This document shows positions 1 through 8,684 of a DNA stretch of 64,000 nucleotides, piece by piece. Position numbers and translations under genes: made by a program. The DNA comes from Peristeroidobacter soli (GTDB taxonomy: Bacteria; Pseudomonadota; Gammaproteobacteria; Steroidobacterales; Steroidobacteraceae). The notes under the pieces were generated by a model that ran no database searches, was not told the DNA's origin, and was given only the letters and a program-made list of their open reading frames with translations. The stretch's first letter is position 1; every line of letters starts with the position of its first letter. The stretch is from assembly GCF_004138485.1 (NCBI RefSeq), contig NZ_RYEV01000004.1, positions 99,718 through 163,717 on the forward strand. The letters are read 5' to 3'.

Positions 1-1068
1 GTCACCCGGCATCACCATCTCGACGCCTTCCGGCAACGTGATGGCGCCCGTGACATCGGTGGTGCGGAAGAAGAACTGCGGCTGATAGCCCTTCAAGAAG
101 GGCGTGTGTCGACCACCTTCCTCCTTGGTCAGCACATACAGCTCACAGTCGAAACGTTTATGAGCCGTCACGCTGCCCGGACTGACCAGCACCTGACCTC
201 GCTCCACCTCATCGTGCTTCACACCGCGCAGGAGCAGACCGGCGTTGTCGCCCGCCCGCCCCTCATCGACGATCTTGCGAAAGATCTCGATGCTGGTGCA
301 CGTGGTCGTCCTCGAAGGCTTCAGGCCCACGATTTCCACCTCGTCGTTCGGCCGGATAACGCCGCGCTCGATGCAGCCGGTGACCACGGTGCCGCGACCG
401 GAGATCGTGTAGACCTCCTCGACCCGCATCAGGAACGGACCGTTCAGCACCCGATCCGGCAGCGGAATGAATCGATCCATTTCCGCCACCAGCCTGACGA
501 TGGACGGCACGCCCAGATCGCACGGATCGCCGGCGAGCGCCTTGAGCGCGCTGCCTCGAACGACCGGCGTCGCATCGCCAGGAAAGCCGTTCTTCGACAG
601 CAGCTCTCGCACTTCCAGCTCCACCAGATCCAGCAGCTCCGTGTCATCGACCAGGTCCGCCTTGTTCAGGAACACGACCATGTGCGGCACGCCCACTTGG
701 CGCGCGAGCAGGATGTGCTCACGCGTCTGAGGCATGGCGCCATCAGCCGCCGACACCACCAGGATCGCGCCGTCCATCTGTGCCGCGCCGGTGATCATGT
801 TCTTCACATAGTCGGCGTGGCCCGGACAGTCCACGTGCGCGTAGTGACGCGCCTGCGACTGAAACTCCACATGGGCGGTGGTGATGGTGATGCCCCGGGC
901 ACGCTCCTCCGGCGTCCTGTCGATCTGATCGAAGGCCTTGAACTCGCCTCCATACAGATCCGACATGACCTTGGTGAGCGCCGCCGTCAGCGTCGTCTTG
1001 CCGTGATCCACGTGACCGATGGTGCCAATGTTCACGTGCGGCTTGGTGCGCTCGAACTTCTGTCTCAC
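1..1068 (-). CDS. tuf: Elongation factor Tu, divergent copy, 3' end cut by window
   Basis: GTPase that delivers aminoacyl-tRNA to the ribosome. 356 codons are visible; the last ~40 lie outside the window. The start is GTG at 1068 with AGGAGA six bases upstream, giving [16 protein letters not shown]-loop G18-T25, DCPGH 80-84 and NKAD 135-138 are intact, so GTPase function is expected. It differs from usual proteobacterial EF-Tu at many otherwise constant sites: N160 (589-591), C232 (373-375; E. coli R230) and S259 (292-294; E. coli G257). A two-residue insertion after about residue 182 is normal for many proteobacterial EF-Tus. No fusA, rpsJ, secE or tRNA-Trp lies on the visible (upstream) side; an MFS gene does. 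Probably a second, specialised tuf rather than the str-operon copy. Confidence 0.95.
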   Translation of the reverse strand, partial: MRQKFERTKPHVNIGTIGHVDHGKTTLTAALTKVMSDLYGGEFKAFDQIDRTPEERARGITITTAHVEFQSQARHYAHVDCPGHADYVKNMITGAAQMDGAILVVSAADGAMPQTREHILLARQVGVPHMVVFLNKADLVDDTELLDLVELEVRELLSKNGFPGDATPVVRGSALKALAGDPCDLGVPSIVRLVAEMDRFIPLPDRVLNGPFLMRVEEVYTISGRGTVVTGCIERGVIRPNDEVEIVGLKPSRTTTCTSIEIFRKIVDEGRAGDNAGLLLRGVKHDEVERGQVLVSPGSVTAHKRFDCELYVLTKEEGGRHTPFLKGYQPQFFFRTTDVTGAITLPEGVEMVMPGD

Positions 1069-1163
1069 GATGATTCTCCTCGACTCTCGAGTCCACGTTG
1101 GAAATGGCCGGTGGACGTTCGGCCACCTGCCCCAACACGCTGAAATCAGAGAATCGAGGCAGG

Positions 1164-1202
1164 AAAACAAAAAGCCCCCTCCGGCAGAACCGAAGGGGGC
1201 TT
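1164..1202 (-). terminator. Rho-independent terminator ahead of tuf
   Basis: Read on the minus strand, a 9-bp perfect stem (arms 1194-1202 and 1172-1180) with an inner CGG/CCG pair and a 5-nt loop is followed by TTTTTGTTTT. It ends transcription coming from the MFS gene or from a short leader transcript, about 100 nt before the EF-Tu start. Confidence 0.85.
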
Positions 1203-1308
1203 GGTGTTCTCGCAGCCCGATGTGGCGCTCAAACGCTAGGCACGACCCTCCCGTCCCGCGTGGGGCAGGCTTGCAGATTCACCTAGTAGAGCGATTGAAA
1301 AACGCATG
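1164..1308 (-). ncRNA. Possible small RNA or tuf leader transcript
   Basis: A sigma70-like TTGACT (1337-1342) and CACACT (1314-1319), spaced 17 nt, precede about 145 nt without a credible ORF that ends in the strong terminator at 1164-1202. The -35 element overlaps the MFS stop codon. I do not recognise a known RNA family. The -10 is weak, so this is only a candidate transcription unit; it could also be an attenuated leader of tuf. Confidence 0.25.
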
Positions 1309-1338
1309 GCCGTAGTGTGGGGGCGCTTAGGAAACAAG

Positions 1339-2649
1339 TCAATGCGGAGCAAACATCGTCGTTGCCCGTGCTTCACGGGCACGTTCCCAAATGACCAGCG
1401 CCGCGCCGAGACCCAGAAACACCGCGATGAGCAGCAAGCTTGCGGCGTAACTGTTCGTATAGGTCTTGGCGAGACCGATCGCGGCCGGCCCGAGAAAGCC
1501 ACCGAAGTTTCCGAGCGAGTTGATCAACGCGATGGCGCCGGCCGCGGCCGCGCCCTGGAGCCCGCGACTCGCGAGCGCCCAGAACGAGGGCAATCCGGAG
1601 TAAATGCCGACCGCGGCGAGACACAACGCGGCGAAGGCGATGACCGGCGCACTCGTCCAGCCGCTCACGATCAGCGCCGTCGCCCCGAGTAACATCGGCA
1701 AGGCAACGTGCCACGAGCGCTCCTCGCTCGCATCCGAATGCCGCCCCCACAACACGAGCCCGATACACGCGAGCGAGTATGGAATCATGGTGACGAGACC
1801 GACCTGCACGTTGGTCATCGATCCCAACGAGGCGATGATCTGCGGCAGCCAGAAGCTGAATCCATACAGACCGACGAGGATGCAGAAGTACACCAGGCCA
1901 CTGCGCCACACCCGCGGCAGCATCAGCGCCTCGCGCAAACTGCCCGCGTGATCGTGACCGGCAGATCCTGCGTGCTCACGCTCAAGCTCACTCTGCAGCC
2001 AGCGTCTCTCCGCCTCATTCAGCCACCTCGCATCCGAGGGCCGATCCGGCAGCACCGCGAGAACCGCCAGCCCCAAGAGGATCGTCGGGATCGCCTCCAG
2101 CAGAAACATCCACTGCCAGCCCTCGAGCCCCATCGCCTCGATACCGAGCAGCGAGGTCGAGATCGGCGCGCCGATCACGCTCGACAGCGGCAGCGCGATC
2201 ATGAACAGCGCGATGATTCGGGCACGGTGCTGCGAGGGAAACCAGCAGGTGAGATAGAAGATGATGCCGGGAAAGAACCCGGCCTCGGCGATCCCGAGCA
2301 GGAAACGAACCGTATAGAAGCTCTTCGGCCCCTGCACGAACGCCATCGCCGCGGACAGGAGGCCCCAGCTGATCATGATGCGCGCGATCCACAGCCGCGC
2401 GCCGAAGCGCTCGAGCATCACGTTGCTCGGCACCTCGCACAGGATGTAGCCGATGAAGAAGATGCCCGAGCCGATCCCGAAGGCGGCCGCCGAGATCCCC
2501 AGATCCGCGTTCATGGTGAGCGCGGCGAAACCGACGTTCACCCGGTCCAGGAACGCAAAGAAATAGAGGAAGCCCAGAAAGGGAATCAGGCGCCTCGCCA
2601 CTTTCCGCAGCGTCAGCGGGCCCAGGGTGTCATCGGCCAGTGAGGTCAT
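1339..2649 (-). CDS. MFS permease, anion:cation symporter (ACS) family
   Basis: 436-aa inner-membrane transporter with twelve predicted hydrophobic segments. N-terminal features fit the ACS/GudP-HpaX group of organic-anion/proton symporters: FAFLDRVNVGFA near residues 32-43 and the LGIAEAGFFPGI segment near 118-129. Likely substrates are small carboxylates (sugar acids, tartrate, aromatic acids), but none can be assigned. It stands alone, divergent from the M55 peptidase gene, with 172 nt between the two starts. ATG at 2649 is used. The stop overlaps a promoter-like TTGACT for the short leader before tuf. Confidence 0.85.
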   Translation of the reverse strand: MTSLADDTLGPLTLRKVARRLIPFLGFLYFFAFLDRVNVGFAALTMNADLGISAAAFGIGSGIFFIGYILCEVPSNVMLERFGARLWIARIMISWGLLSAAMAFVQGPKSFYTVRFLLGIAEAGFFPGIIFYLTCWFPSQHRARIIALFMIALPLSSVIGAPISTSLLGIEAMGLEGWQWMFLLEAIPTILLGLAVLAVLPDRPSDARWLNEAERRWLQSELEREHAGSAGHDHAGSLREALMLPRVWRSGLVYFCILVGLYGFSFWLPQIIASLGSMTNVQVGLVTMIPYSLACIGLVLWGRHSDASEERSWHVALPMLLGATALIVSGWTSAPVIAFAALCLAAVGIYSGLPSFWALASRGLQGAAAAGAIALINSLGNFGGFLGPAAIGLAKTYTNSYAASLLLIAVFLGLGAALVIWERAREARATTMFAPH

Positions 2650-2821
2650 ACGGAGCAGATGTTATCTGATTTGAGCGCAGCGACGCCGACCGCGATAGCA
2701 TCGGTTGCACGAACTTGCCCGCCGCTGGCCTGACCATGATAAATGCTGACCCAACCCCGGCAGATGCCGGCCGGCATCCTCTTCTATGATCGAACAACCA
2801 ACAACGATATCGAGGCCTCGC

Positions 2822-3739
2822 ATGAAGCAACGCGCGCGTCCGTCCACTCTCCTCGCTCTCCTCGCCCTCCTCGCCGTCGGGCTGCTGCCCGGCCTCGCCG
2901 TAGCTCAGACGCCGCTCAAGCTGTACATCTCGGCCGATATGGAGGGTGTCGCCGGCGTGGTCAGCGAGCAGCAGCTCGGGCCGAGCGGCTTCGAATACTC
3001 GCGCTTCCGGGAGTTCATGACGGCCGAGGTGAACACCGTCATCGAGACCGCCTTCGCCGCCGGCGTCACCGAGATCGTCGTGAGCGACTCGCATGGCAAC
3101 GGCCAGAACCTGCTGATCGAGAAATTCCCGAAGAAGGTCTCGGTGGTGCGCTCCTGGCCTCGTCCTCTGATGATGATGGAAGGCATCGACAGCAGCTTCG
3201 CCGGCGCCGTTCTGCTCGGCTATCACACGAGCACGCACAATGAGCATGGCGTCCGCGCGCACACGCTCTCCAGCGCACGCCTCGCCGACGTGCGCATCAA
3301 CGACAAGCAAGTGGGCGAAGGCGAGATCAGCGCCGCGATCGCCGGCCACTTCGGCGTGCCCGTGATCATGGTGACCGGCGACGACCAGCTCGTGAAGGAG
3401 CTGCAGGGCACGCTCGGCAACGTCGAAGGCGCGGTCGTGAAATCGGCGATCGGCTTCCACTCTGCCCGCACGCTCACGCCCGCCGAAGCGAACGACGTGA
3501 TTCGCGCCGCCACCGAGCGCGCGCTCGGCCGGATCAAGAGCTTCAAGCCCTACAAGGTCGCAACCCCGGTGCGCTTCGACATCCGCTTCAAGAGCTATCG
3601 CCAGGCCGACATGCTGAGCTATCTGCCCATCGTCGAACGCCTCGACTCGCACACCATCCGTTACGTCGCGAAGGACATGCCGACCGCCTCCAAGTTCGTC
3701 GAGTTCGTGAGCACGTATGAATCCGACATGGATCCGTGA
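2822..3739 (+). CDS. Exported M55 family D-aminopeptidase (DppA-like)
   Basis: 305-aa zinc peptidase of the DppA family, which releases N-terminal D-amino acids from short peptides. Start ATG 2822 has GAGG upstream and opens a clear signal peptide (basic MKQRAR, leucine-rich core, AVAQ cleavage region), so it acts in the periplasm; an in-frame ATG 12 codons upstream would bury the signal. Family motifs seen: ISADMEGVAG (Asp and Glu zinc ligands), DSHG, GYHTSTHNEHG with a following HT, and GEGEISAAIAGHFGVPV with the Glu ligand. Cytoplasmic Bacillus DppA lacks a signal peptide, so export is a difference. It is functionally related to the D-residue cluster at the right end of the window but not linked to it. 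Confidence 0.88.
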   Translation: MKQRARPSTLLALLALLAVGLLPGLAVAQTPLKLYISADMEGVAGVVSEQQLGPSGFEYSRFREFMTAEVNTVIETAFAAGVTEIVVSDSHGNGQNLLIEKFPKKVSVVRSWPRPLMMMEGIDSSFAGAVLLGYHTSTHNEHGVRAHTLSSARLADVRINDKQVGEGEISAAIAGHFGVPVIMVTGDDQLVKELQGTLGNVEGAVVKSAIGFHSARTLTPAEANDVIRAATERALGRIKSFKPYKVATPVRFDIRFKSYRQADMLSYLPIVERLDSHTIRYVAKDMPTASKFVEFVSTYESDMDP

Positions 3740-3901
3740 TCCGGTGAGCCTGTAAAAACTCCGCATCGTGTGAGGGGCAGGATGCCCGCCGCGAGCACAG
3801 GGACGTGCTGCCCCGCTGAAACCTGCGCGTAACGCGACCGACACATCGGCCGCCTAGCCTTATGACAAGCGCCTCCCCAGCCCCGTCATAGGAAGCCAGG
3901 T

Positions 3902-5539
3902 ATGACCGACAACAGCAACGATCCCCGTTTGTCTCGTCGCTCCTTCTTGCAGCAGGCCGCGCTCGGCGGCGTCACGCTCACGGGCATCGGCGGCATTCTG
4001 TATTCGAAGCAGGCCCCCGCCGTGATTGCCTCGGACGCCGCGCGTCCCATGGCGAGCTGGGGCCTGCAGATCGGCGATGTGATCGACGATCGCGCCATCA
4101 TCTGGAGCCGCGCCGATCGGGCCGCCCGCATGATCGTGGAATGGTCGCTCGATGAGACGTTCAAGCGCTCGAAGAAGATTCGCGGCCCGCATGCGCTCGA
4201 TGTCACCGACTTCACCTCGCGGATCGACCTGACGCAGCTGCCTGCCGATTCGGAAGTGTTCGTGCGCGTGAGCTATCAAGACCTGGATTCCGGCCGCGCG
4301 AGCAGCGAGCCGCTGGTGGGCCAGTTCCGCACGCCGCCGTCGCGTCGTCGTGACATTCGTTTCGTGTGGTCGGGCGACACGGCCGGTCAGGGCTGGGGCA
4401 TCGATCTCGGCTTCGGCGGCATGAAGATCTACGAAGCCATGCGCCAGGTGCGCCCCGACTTCTTCATTCATTCCGGCGACACCATCTACGCCGACGGTCC
4501 GATGGTCGAGCGCGTGACCGACACCGCCGGCAACCTGATCTGGACCAATGCGTTTCTCGATGAGGTGCCGGAGAAGCTGAAGGTCGCCGAGACCTTGCAC
4601 GAGTATCGTCGCAATCATCTCTACAACCGCTACGACGCGAACATCCAGCGCTTCTCCGCCGAAGTGCCGCAGATCTGGCAGTGGGACGATCACGAAGTCA
4701 CCAACAACTGGTCGGATAGCAAGGTGCTCGACTCGCGTTACACCGAGCAGCGCATTCAAACGCTGACCGCCCGTGCGACGCGCGCGTTCCTCGAGCACTC
4801 ACCGATGCGCTGGCACAACCAGGCCGAGGAAGAGCGCGTCTACCGGCACATTCCTTATGGCCGCGATCTCGATGTGTTCGTGCTCGACATGCGCAGCTAT
4901 CGCGGACCGAACACGCACAATCTGCAAGCTCAGCCGGGCGCGGAGACGGCGTTCCTCGGCAAGCCGCAGATCGATTGGCTCAAGAAGAAGCTCAAGGAAT
5001 CGCGCACGACCTGGAAGGTCATCGCGGCCGACATGCCGCTCGGCGTTCAGATTCCGGATGGCACCGATCCGCAGGGACACGCGAAGTGGGAAGGCCCTGC
5101 GAACGGCAACGACGGCCCGGCCTCAGGCCGCGAATTGGAGATCGCCGATATCTTGCGCTTCATCAAGCGCGAGGACATTCGTAACATCGTGTGGGTCACC
5201 GCGGACATTCATTACTGCGCAGCTCACTACTACGACCCCAACAAGGCGGTGTTCCAGGACTTCGCGCCCTTCTGGGAATTCGTCGCCGGCCCGCTGAACG
5301 CCGGCACGTTCGGCCCGAACCCCATGGACAAGACGTTCGGCCCGCAGGTGATCTTCTCGAAGACCCCGCCGGCTGCGAACGCCCCGCCGAGCGCCGGCTA
5401 TCAGTTCTTCGGCCAGATCGACATCGACGAGCACAGCAAGGTACTGAGCGTCGCGCTCAAGGACTTGAACGGCACGAAGCTGTTCGGCAAGCAGCTCGAG
5501 CCGCGCCCCTCGAAGGGCGACCACGATCGCTGGGACTGA
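3902..5539 (+). CDS. phoD: PhoD-family alkaline phosphatase, Tat-exported
   Basis: 545-aa metallophosphoesterase of the PhoD family (phosphodi- or monoesterase). The N-terminus has a twin-arginine signal (RLSRRSFLQQAALGG) followed by a hydrophobic stretch, so it is folded in the cytoplasm and exported. An N-terminal PhoD domain (about residues 45-140) precedes the catalytic domain: VWSGDTAG, FFIHSGDTIYADG, WDDHEVTNNW, ADMPLGVQIPDG and VTADIHYCAAHYYDP carry the Asp/His metal ligands. GGAAG and CCAGG lie just before ATG 3902. It appears to be monocistronic; no Pho box is convincing in the 162 nt upstream. Confidence 0.9.
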   Translation: MTDNSNDPRLSRRSFLQQAALGGVTLTGIGGILYSKQAPAVIASDAARPMASWGLQIGDVIDDRAIIWSRADRAARMIVEWSLDETFKRSKKIRGPHALDVTDFTSRIDLTQLPADSEVFVRVSYQDLDSGRASSEPLVGQFRTPPSRRRDIRFVWSGDTAGQGWGIDLGFGGMKIYEAMRQVRPDFFIHSGDTIYADGPMVERVTDTAGNLIWTNAFLDEVPEKLKVAETLHEYRRNHLYNRYDANIQRFSAEVPQIWQWDDHEVTNNWSDSKVLDSRYTEQRIQTLTARATRAFLEHSPMRWHNQAEEERVYRHIPYGRDLDVFVLDMRSYRGPNTHNLQAQPGAETAFLGKPQIDWLKKKLKESRTTWKVIAADMPLGVQIPDGTDPQGHAKWEGPANGNDGPASGRELEIADILRFIKREDIRNIVWVTADIHYCAAHYYDPNKAVFQDFAPFWEFVAGPLNAGTFGPNPMDKTFGPQVIFSKTPPAANAPPSAGYQFFGQIDIDEHSKVLSVALKDLNGTKLFGKQLEPRPSKGDHDRWD

Positions 5540-5615
5540 GCCTCAGGCGTCCCACCCGCGATCCATGCTAGGATGCGCGCCCCCGGGCCGACCCGCCCGG
5601 GGCCGCCTCGTGCGT

Positions 5616-5705
5616 GGAAGGGTGGCAGAGTGGTCGATTGCACCGGTCTTGAAAACCGGCAGGCTCTCACGAGTCTCGTGGGTTCGAATCCCACCCCTTC
5701 CGCCA
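5616..5705 (+). tRNA. tRNA-Ser (anticodon UGA)
   Basis: Class II tRNA of 90 nt with encoded CCA. Acceptor GGAAGGG (5616-5622) pairs with CCCTTCC. The anticodon loop CTTGAAA between CACCGGT/ACCGG gives UGA. There is a long variable arm, and the T arm is GTGGG-TTCGAAT-CCCAC. An 8-bp inverted repeat CCCCGGGC/GCCCGGGG (5581-5602) sits in the leader, with a -10-like TAGGAT at 5569-5574. The 3' flank becomes AT-richer and holds the DUF3800 patch, consistent with a tRNA-associated insertion site. Confidence 0.95.
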
Positions 5706-6048
5706 ACCGCGGCAGGGTGTTCGCCTTTCGAGCGATGGAACAACAATAGTTACTAAGTTACGTCGCGTTCTTCCAAGCGGTAGTAGGCGACGCGGGCGCC
5801 CCGTCGGATGCGCAATGGAGCGCTGCAATTCACTTGGCTACTGTCAGCAGCAAGACTGCTAATGCTCTGATTATCAAGAAAAAGCCTAACAGAGGCATTG
5901 ACCTGTCAGATGGGTGCCTCAAGATAGCCCCCGACAAGTCGCCCTGTGGTTCGCCGAACCGGCTCCGTATGGAGTACTTGCTACAGAATCCTGTAGCTAG
6001 GCACCGAGGACGCAACAACCAGCCCCGCCCGTCGGGGCTTTTTGTTGC
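5706..6048. other. 343-nt gap downstream of tRNA-Ser, no gene recognised
   Basis: Composition is lower in GC than the surroundings. Small perfect hairpins (GGTTCG-C-CGAACC near 5947-5959 and CTACAG-AATC-CTGTAG near 5983-5998) run into the terminator at 6012-6048. A plus-strand frame opening at 5834 gives 97 codons with no recognisable domain and reads through the terminator, so I do not call it. No direct repeat of the tRNA 3' end was found here. Confidence 0.5.
6012..6048. terminator. Strong bidirectional terminator
   Basis: Two stacked perfect stems, GCAACAA/TTGTTGC (6012-6018, 6042-6048) outside and AGCCCCG/CGGGGCT (6021-6027, 6033-6039) inside, followed on the plus strand by TTTTT. It lies directly against the stop codon of the minus-strand DUF3800 gene and probably serves both directions. 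Confidence 0.85.
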
Positions 6049-6645
6049 TCATCGGAATCGCCATACATTGGTGATTCGACGGGTCAACATCTTGTGCCAA
6101 CGCATGGGATCCTTCCTGTCCCGGTAGCCTCGAGCAATGGCACCAACGCACATGTCTGCCAGCTGCGCCAGTTGGTCGCGCTTGGAATCAACCATGGCGA
6201 AGTCTTGGATCTCGATCTCGCGCCTCAGATAGCTCTTGAGACTTCGTTCAAAATCCCGCCCACCGCTGCCATCGAGGCGAATCTTCGCCGCCGACAGATC
6301 GATGCTGCCGCCCAATAGCAGCTTGAGGAAATAGTTGTAAAACTTGTCGTGATCGGTCCGGAGCGTGGGACTGTAGATTTCTTCTTTCTGAACCACCATC
6401 GTAAAGACTCGAAACGGACAAGCCGCAACACCTTGGAAGAACCGGTCACGCACGTCGTGGCTGGTCTTGCTGAATTTGAATTCGGGCCTGTGCGGGATGC
6501 TGCCATGGAGTTCGCATATGGCAGACGTCGTGAAATCGGCGTCCTCACTGGTATCGAACACCACCATGCCGATGGCGAATATGGGATCGGAGCCTTTTGT
6601 TATCTTGAATCCTGGGCATCCACTTTCGTCGATGAATACGAGCAT
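6049..6645 (-). CDS. DUF3800 domain protein
   Basis: 198 aa. The N-terminal MLVFIDESGCPGF motif and a later SKRDQLAQLADMCVGAIARGY segment mark the DUF3800 family, an RNase H-like fold group of unproven function often met in genomic islands and near defence genes. ATG 6645 is preferred because GGGATGAGG lies just upstream and the family usually opens with the xxFIDESG strand; an upstream in-frame start adds ten residues. Codon use and GC are lower than in neighbours, which together with the adjacent tRNA-Ser suggests horizontal acquisition. No partner gene is present. Confidence 0.8.
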   Translation of the reverse strand: MLVFIDESGCPGFKITKGSDPIFAIGMVVFDTSEDADFTTSAICELHGSIPHRPEFKFSKTSHDVRDRFFQGVAACPFRVFTMVVQKEEIYSPTLRTDHDKFYNYFLKLLLGGSIDLSAAKIRLDGSGGRDFERSLKSYLRREIEIQDFAMVDSKRDQLAQLADMCVGAIARGYRDRKDPMRWHKMLTRRITNVWRFR

Positions 6646-6765
6646 CGCCTCATCCCAGCAGCCCCGCACGAGCAACTGATCGAGAAGATCATTGGTTGAC
6701 GCCCTTTAAGACCGTGTCAGCCTACCCTTCAAGCCCCTCTTGCTCGCCGACGCTCTGAGCCGATC

Positions 6766-7788
6766 TCAGCGCAACCCGATCAACGCACCAAACTCCGGAT
6801 CCCCCTTCCCCTCGAGCGGCGATCCCGGCTGCACTCGATAATCCGCGGCCAGCAACGGATCCGACTCGATCACGTTCGCGCCCTTTCTCACGACTGCCGC
6901 GTCCTTTGCGAACAGCCCGCCTTCATTTCCAAACAGCGCACTGAATCCCACCCAGATCCTGCTGTTCTCCGTCGCACGCGCGACGTACGGTTTGTTGTTC
7001 AGGAATATGGTGTTGGTCGCATAGATGCTCGCCTCCTGCTCTGCATACAACCCATCATCGAGATTGCGATCGAACACGCAGTTCGCGACATGCGCCGATG
7101 AGTTGTTATAAGCGGCGACGCCGGCGGAGTCGTTGCCGCGAATGATGGCGTTGGCGAGACGCAGGTGCGCGTGCTCATCGAGCCAGATCGCGACGTGACC
7201 ATCGAGAATGCGAAGACTCTCCGCGTCGAGATCGGAATTGCCACGGCCGGTGAGGCCCATCTTCTGATACTTCTCGATCGTCACGTCGCGCACCCGCACG
7301 CGGCTGTCGATCGCGAAGATGCCGTGGCCTTCGTAGATCTCATCTTCTTCGATGTCGAACTTGAATCCGCTGAGCGTGAGGCCGCGCACCTCGACGTTGG
7401 CCCGACGAATCACGAGGCCCGTGGTCCGCGGTCCGGTGCCGCCATCGAGCACGGCGCCGGGCTCGCCGATCAAGGTCAGCTGCTTGCCATCGATCACGAC
7501 GAAGCCGCGAATCGTGTGGATCTTGTACGGCACGTCGCGCACCGAGGTTGCCGTATAGGTGCCTGGTCGAATCCGGATCGTGTCGCCGTCGGCCGCGGCA
7601 TCGATGGCCGCCTGGATGCCGCTGCCGCCCGAGAAGGCACAATCGGCGGCGAGCGCCTGCGAGGGACACACCACGTGAACCTTGGGAGCGGAGGACGCCG
7701 CCGCGGGCGGACTGGCGCCCGGCCCGCGCGAGCAACCGGACAGAACGCTTGCGGCCACGAGCACGGACAGGCTGAAACGCACAGGCAT
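6766..7788 (-). CDS. Right-handed beta-helix repeat lipoprotein
   Basis: 340 aa. ATG 7788 opens a lipoprotein signal (MPVRFSLSVLVAASVLSGC; lipobox LSGC), so the protein is likely attached to a membrane by the cysteine after cleavage. After a Ala/Pro-rich linker the body shows IQAAIDAAADGDTIRIRPGTY, the usual entry coil of a parallel beta-helix. Repeating PbH1-type rungs follow (VRGLTLSGF, VRDVTIEKY, LANAIIRGN, VANCVFDRN, ATNTIFLNN). This fold is common in pectin or polysaccharide lyases and adhesins, but no lyase catalytic motif is visible. Stands alone, divergent from the two-component operon. Confidence 0.8.
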   Translation of the reverse strand: MPVRFSLSVLVAASVLSGCSRGPGASPPAAASSAPKVHVVCPSQALAADCAFSGGSGIQAAIDAAADGDTIRIRPGTYTATSVRDVPYKIHTIRGFVVIDGKQLTLIGEPGAVLDGGTGPRTTGLVIRRANVEVRGLTLSGFKFDIEEDEIYEGHGIFAIDSRVRVRDVTIEKYQKMGLTGRGNSDLDAESLRILDGHVAIWLDEHAHLRLANAIIRGNDSAGVAAYNNSSAHVANCVFDRNLDDGLYAEQEASIYATNTIFLNNKPYVARATENSRIWVGFSALFGNEGGLFAKDAAVVRKGANVIESDPLLAADYRVQPGSPLEGKGDPEFGALIGLR

Positions 7789-8005
7789 GCGGATTCTCAC
7801 TACGTTGGTGAGCCGAGTATGTTGGCAACCTGCCGATGCTCGTAGATGCGAAGTTGGCCCCGCCTGGTGCCGAGCCCACACCAGTGCGATGTCAGGTCTT
7901 GGTCAGCCCGACCGCCTATGCTGCATCCTGTGCCGCCAGCCCAGAGTCGCCAGCGCAAGTAGTTGAGAATGAATCGCGATCCCACCCCTCCTCGCCGTGC
8001 GTGTC

Positions 8006-8680
8006 ATGCGACTGCTGCTCGTTGAAGACAATCCGCAGCTCGCGGAGCTCGTGCAGGAGGGACTTACGCGGCAGGGATTCGCGATCGACCGCTGCGGCTC
8101 GCTCAAGGAGGCGATGGTGGCGCGCGGCGCCGCAAGCTATGACTTGATCCTGCTGGATCTGGGCCTGCCCGATGGCGATGGCATGACCCTCGTGCGCGAG
8201 CTGCGCCGGGGCAACGACTCCACGCCCATTCTGATTCTCACCGCGCGCGGCGGCTTGAACGATCGGCTGATCGGTCTCGATGGCGGCGCGGACGATTATC
8301 TGGTGAAGCCCTTCGAGATCGCGGAGCTCGCGGCGCGCTGCCGGGCGCTCTTGCGTCGACCGGGCGCGAGCCTCGGGGTCGTCCTGCACCTGGGCAACGT
8401 CGCGCTCGACACCACGACGCGCTCGGTCACGGTGAACCAGCAGCGCATCGACGTTCCACCCCGCGAAGTCGCGCTGCTCGAACAACTGCTGCGACGGGCG
8501 GAGCAGGTCGTCCGCCGCAACCAGCTCGAAGAGTCGCTGTACTCCTTTGGCGAGGAAGTCACGCCCAATGCACTCGAAAGCGCCGTGTCCCGACTTCGCA
8601 AGCGCCTGACGGCCGCCGACGCGAATGTCCTCGTGCGAACGGCGCACGGCATCGGCTACGCCCTCTTTCAGCAGTCGTAA
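8006..8680 (+). CDS. OmpR/QseB-type response regulator
   Basis: 224 aa: receiver domain (E7/D8 acidic pocket, phosphoacceptor D51 in LLDLGLPDGDG, T79, K101 in LVKPFE) followed by an OmpR-type winged helix ending RTAHGIGYALF. ATG 8006 gives the canonical MRLLLVEDN; a GTG three codons earlier is possible and neither has a good ribosome site. The stop is 4 nt before the histidine kinase start, so the two are co-transcribed, and the porin follows. The cognate stimulus is unknown; control of the downstream porin is a reasonable inference. Confidence 0.92.
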   Translation: MRLLLVEDNPQLAELVQEGLTRQGFAIDRCGSLKEAMVARGAASYDLILLDLGLPDGDGMTLVRELRRGNDSTPILILTARGGLNDRLIGLDGGADDYLVKPFEIAELAARCRALLRRPGASLGVVLHLGNVALDTTTRSVTVNQQRIDVPPREVALLEQLLRRAEQVVRRNQLEESLYSFGEEVTPNALESAVSRLRKRLTAADANVLVRTAHGIGYALFQQS

Positions 8681-8684
8681 CACG

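Noticed and set aside
3740..3901. Pho box before the phoD gene
   Set aside because: Only one partial CTGTAA-like half site is seen; a tandem repeat at 11-nt spacing is missing.
5834..6127. 97-codon plus-strand frame after tRNA-Ser
   Set aside because: No ribosome site, no recognisable domain, and it reads through a strong terminator into the DUF3800 gene on the other strand.
5616..6700. Prophage or integrative element bounded by a repeated tRNA 3' end
   Set aside because: I looked for the T-arm/acceptor sequence of tRNA-Ser downstream and found no second copy, and no integrase gene.
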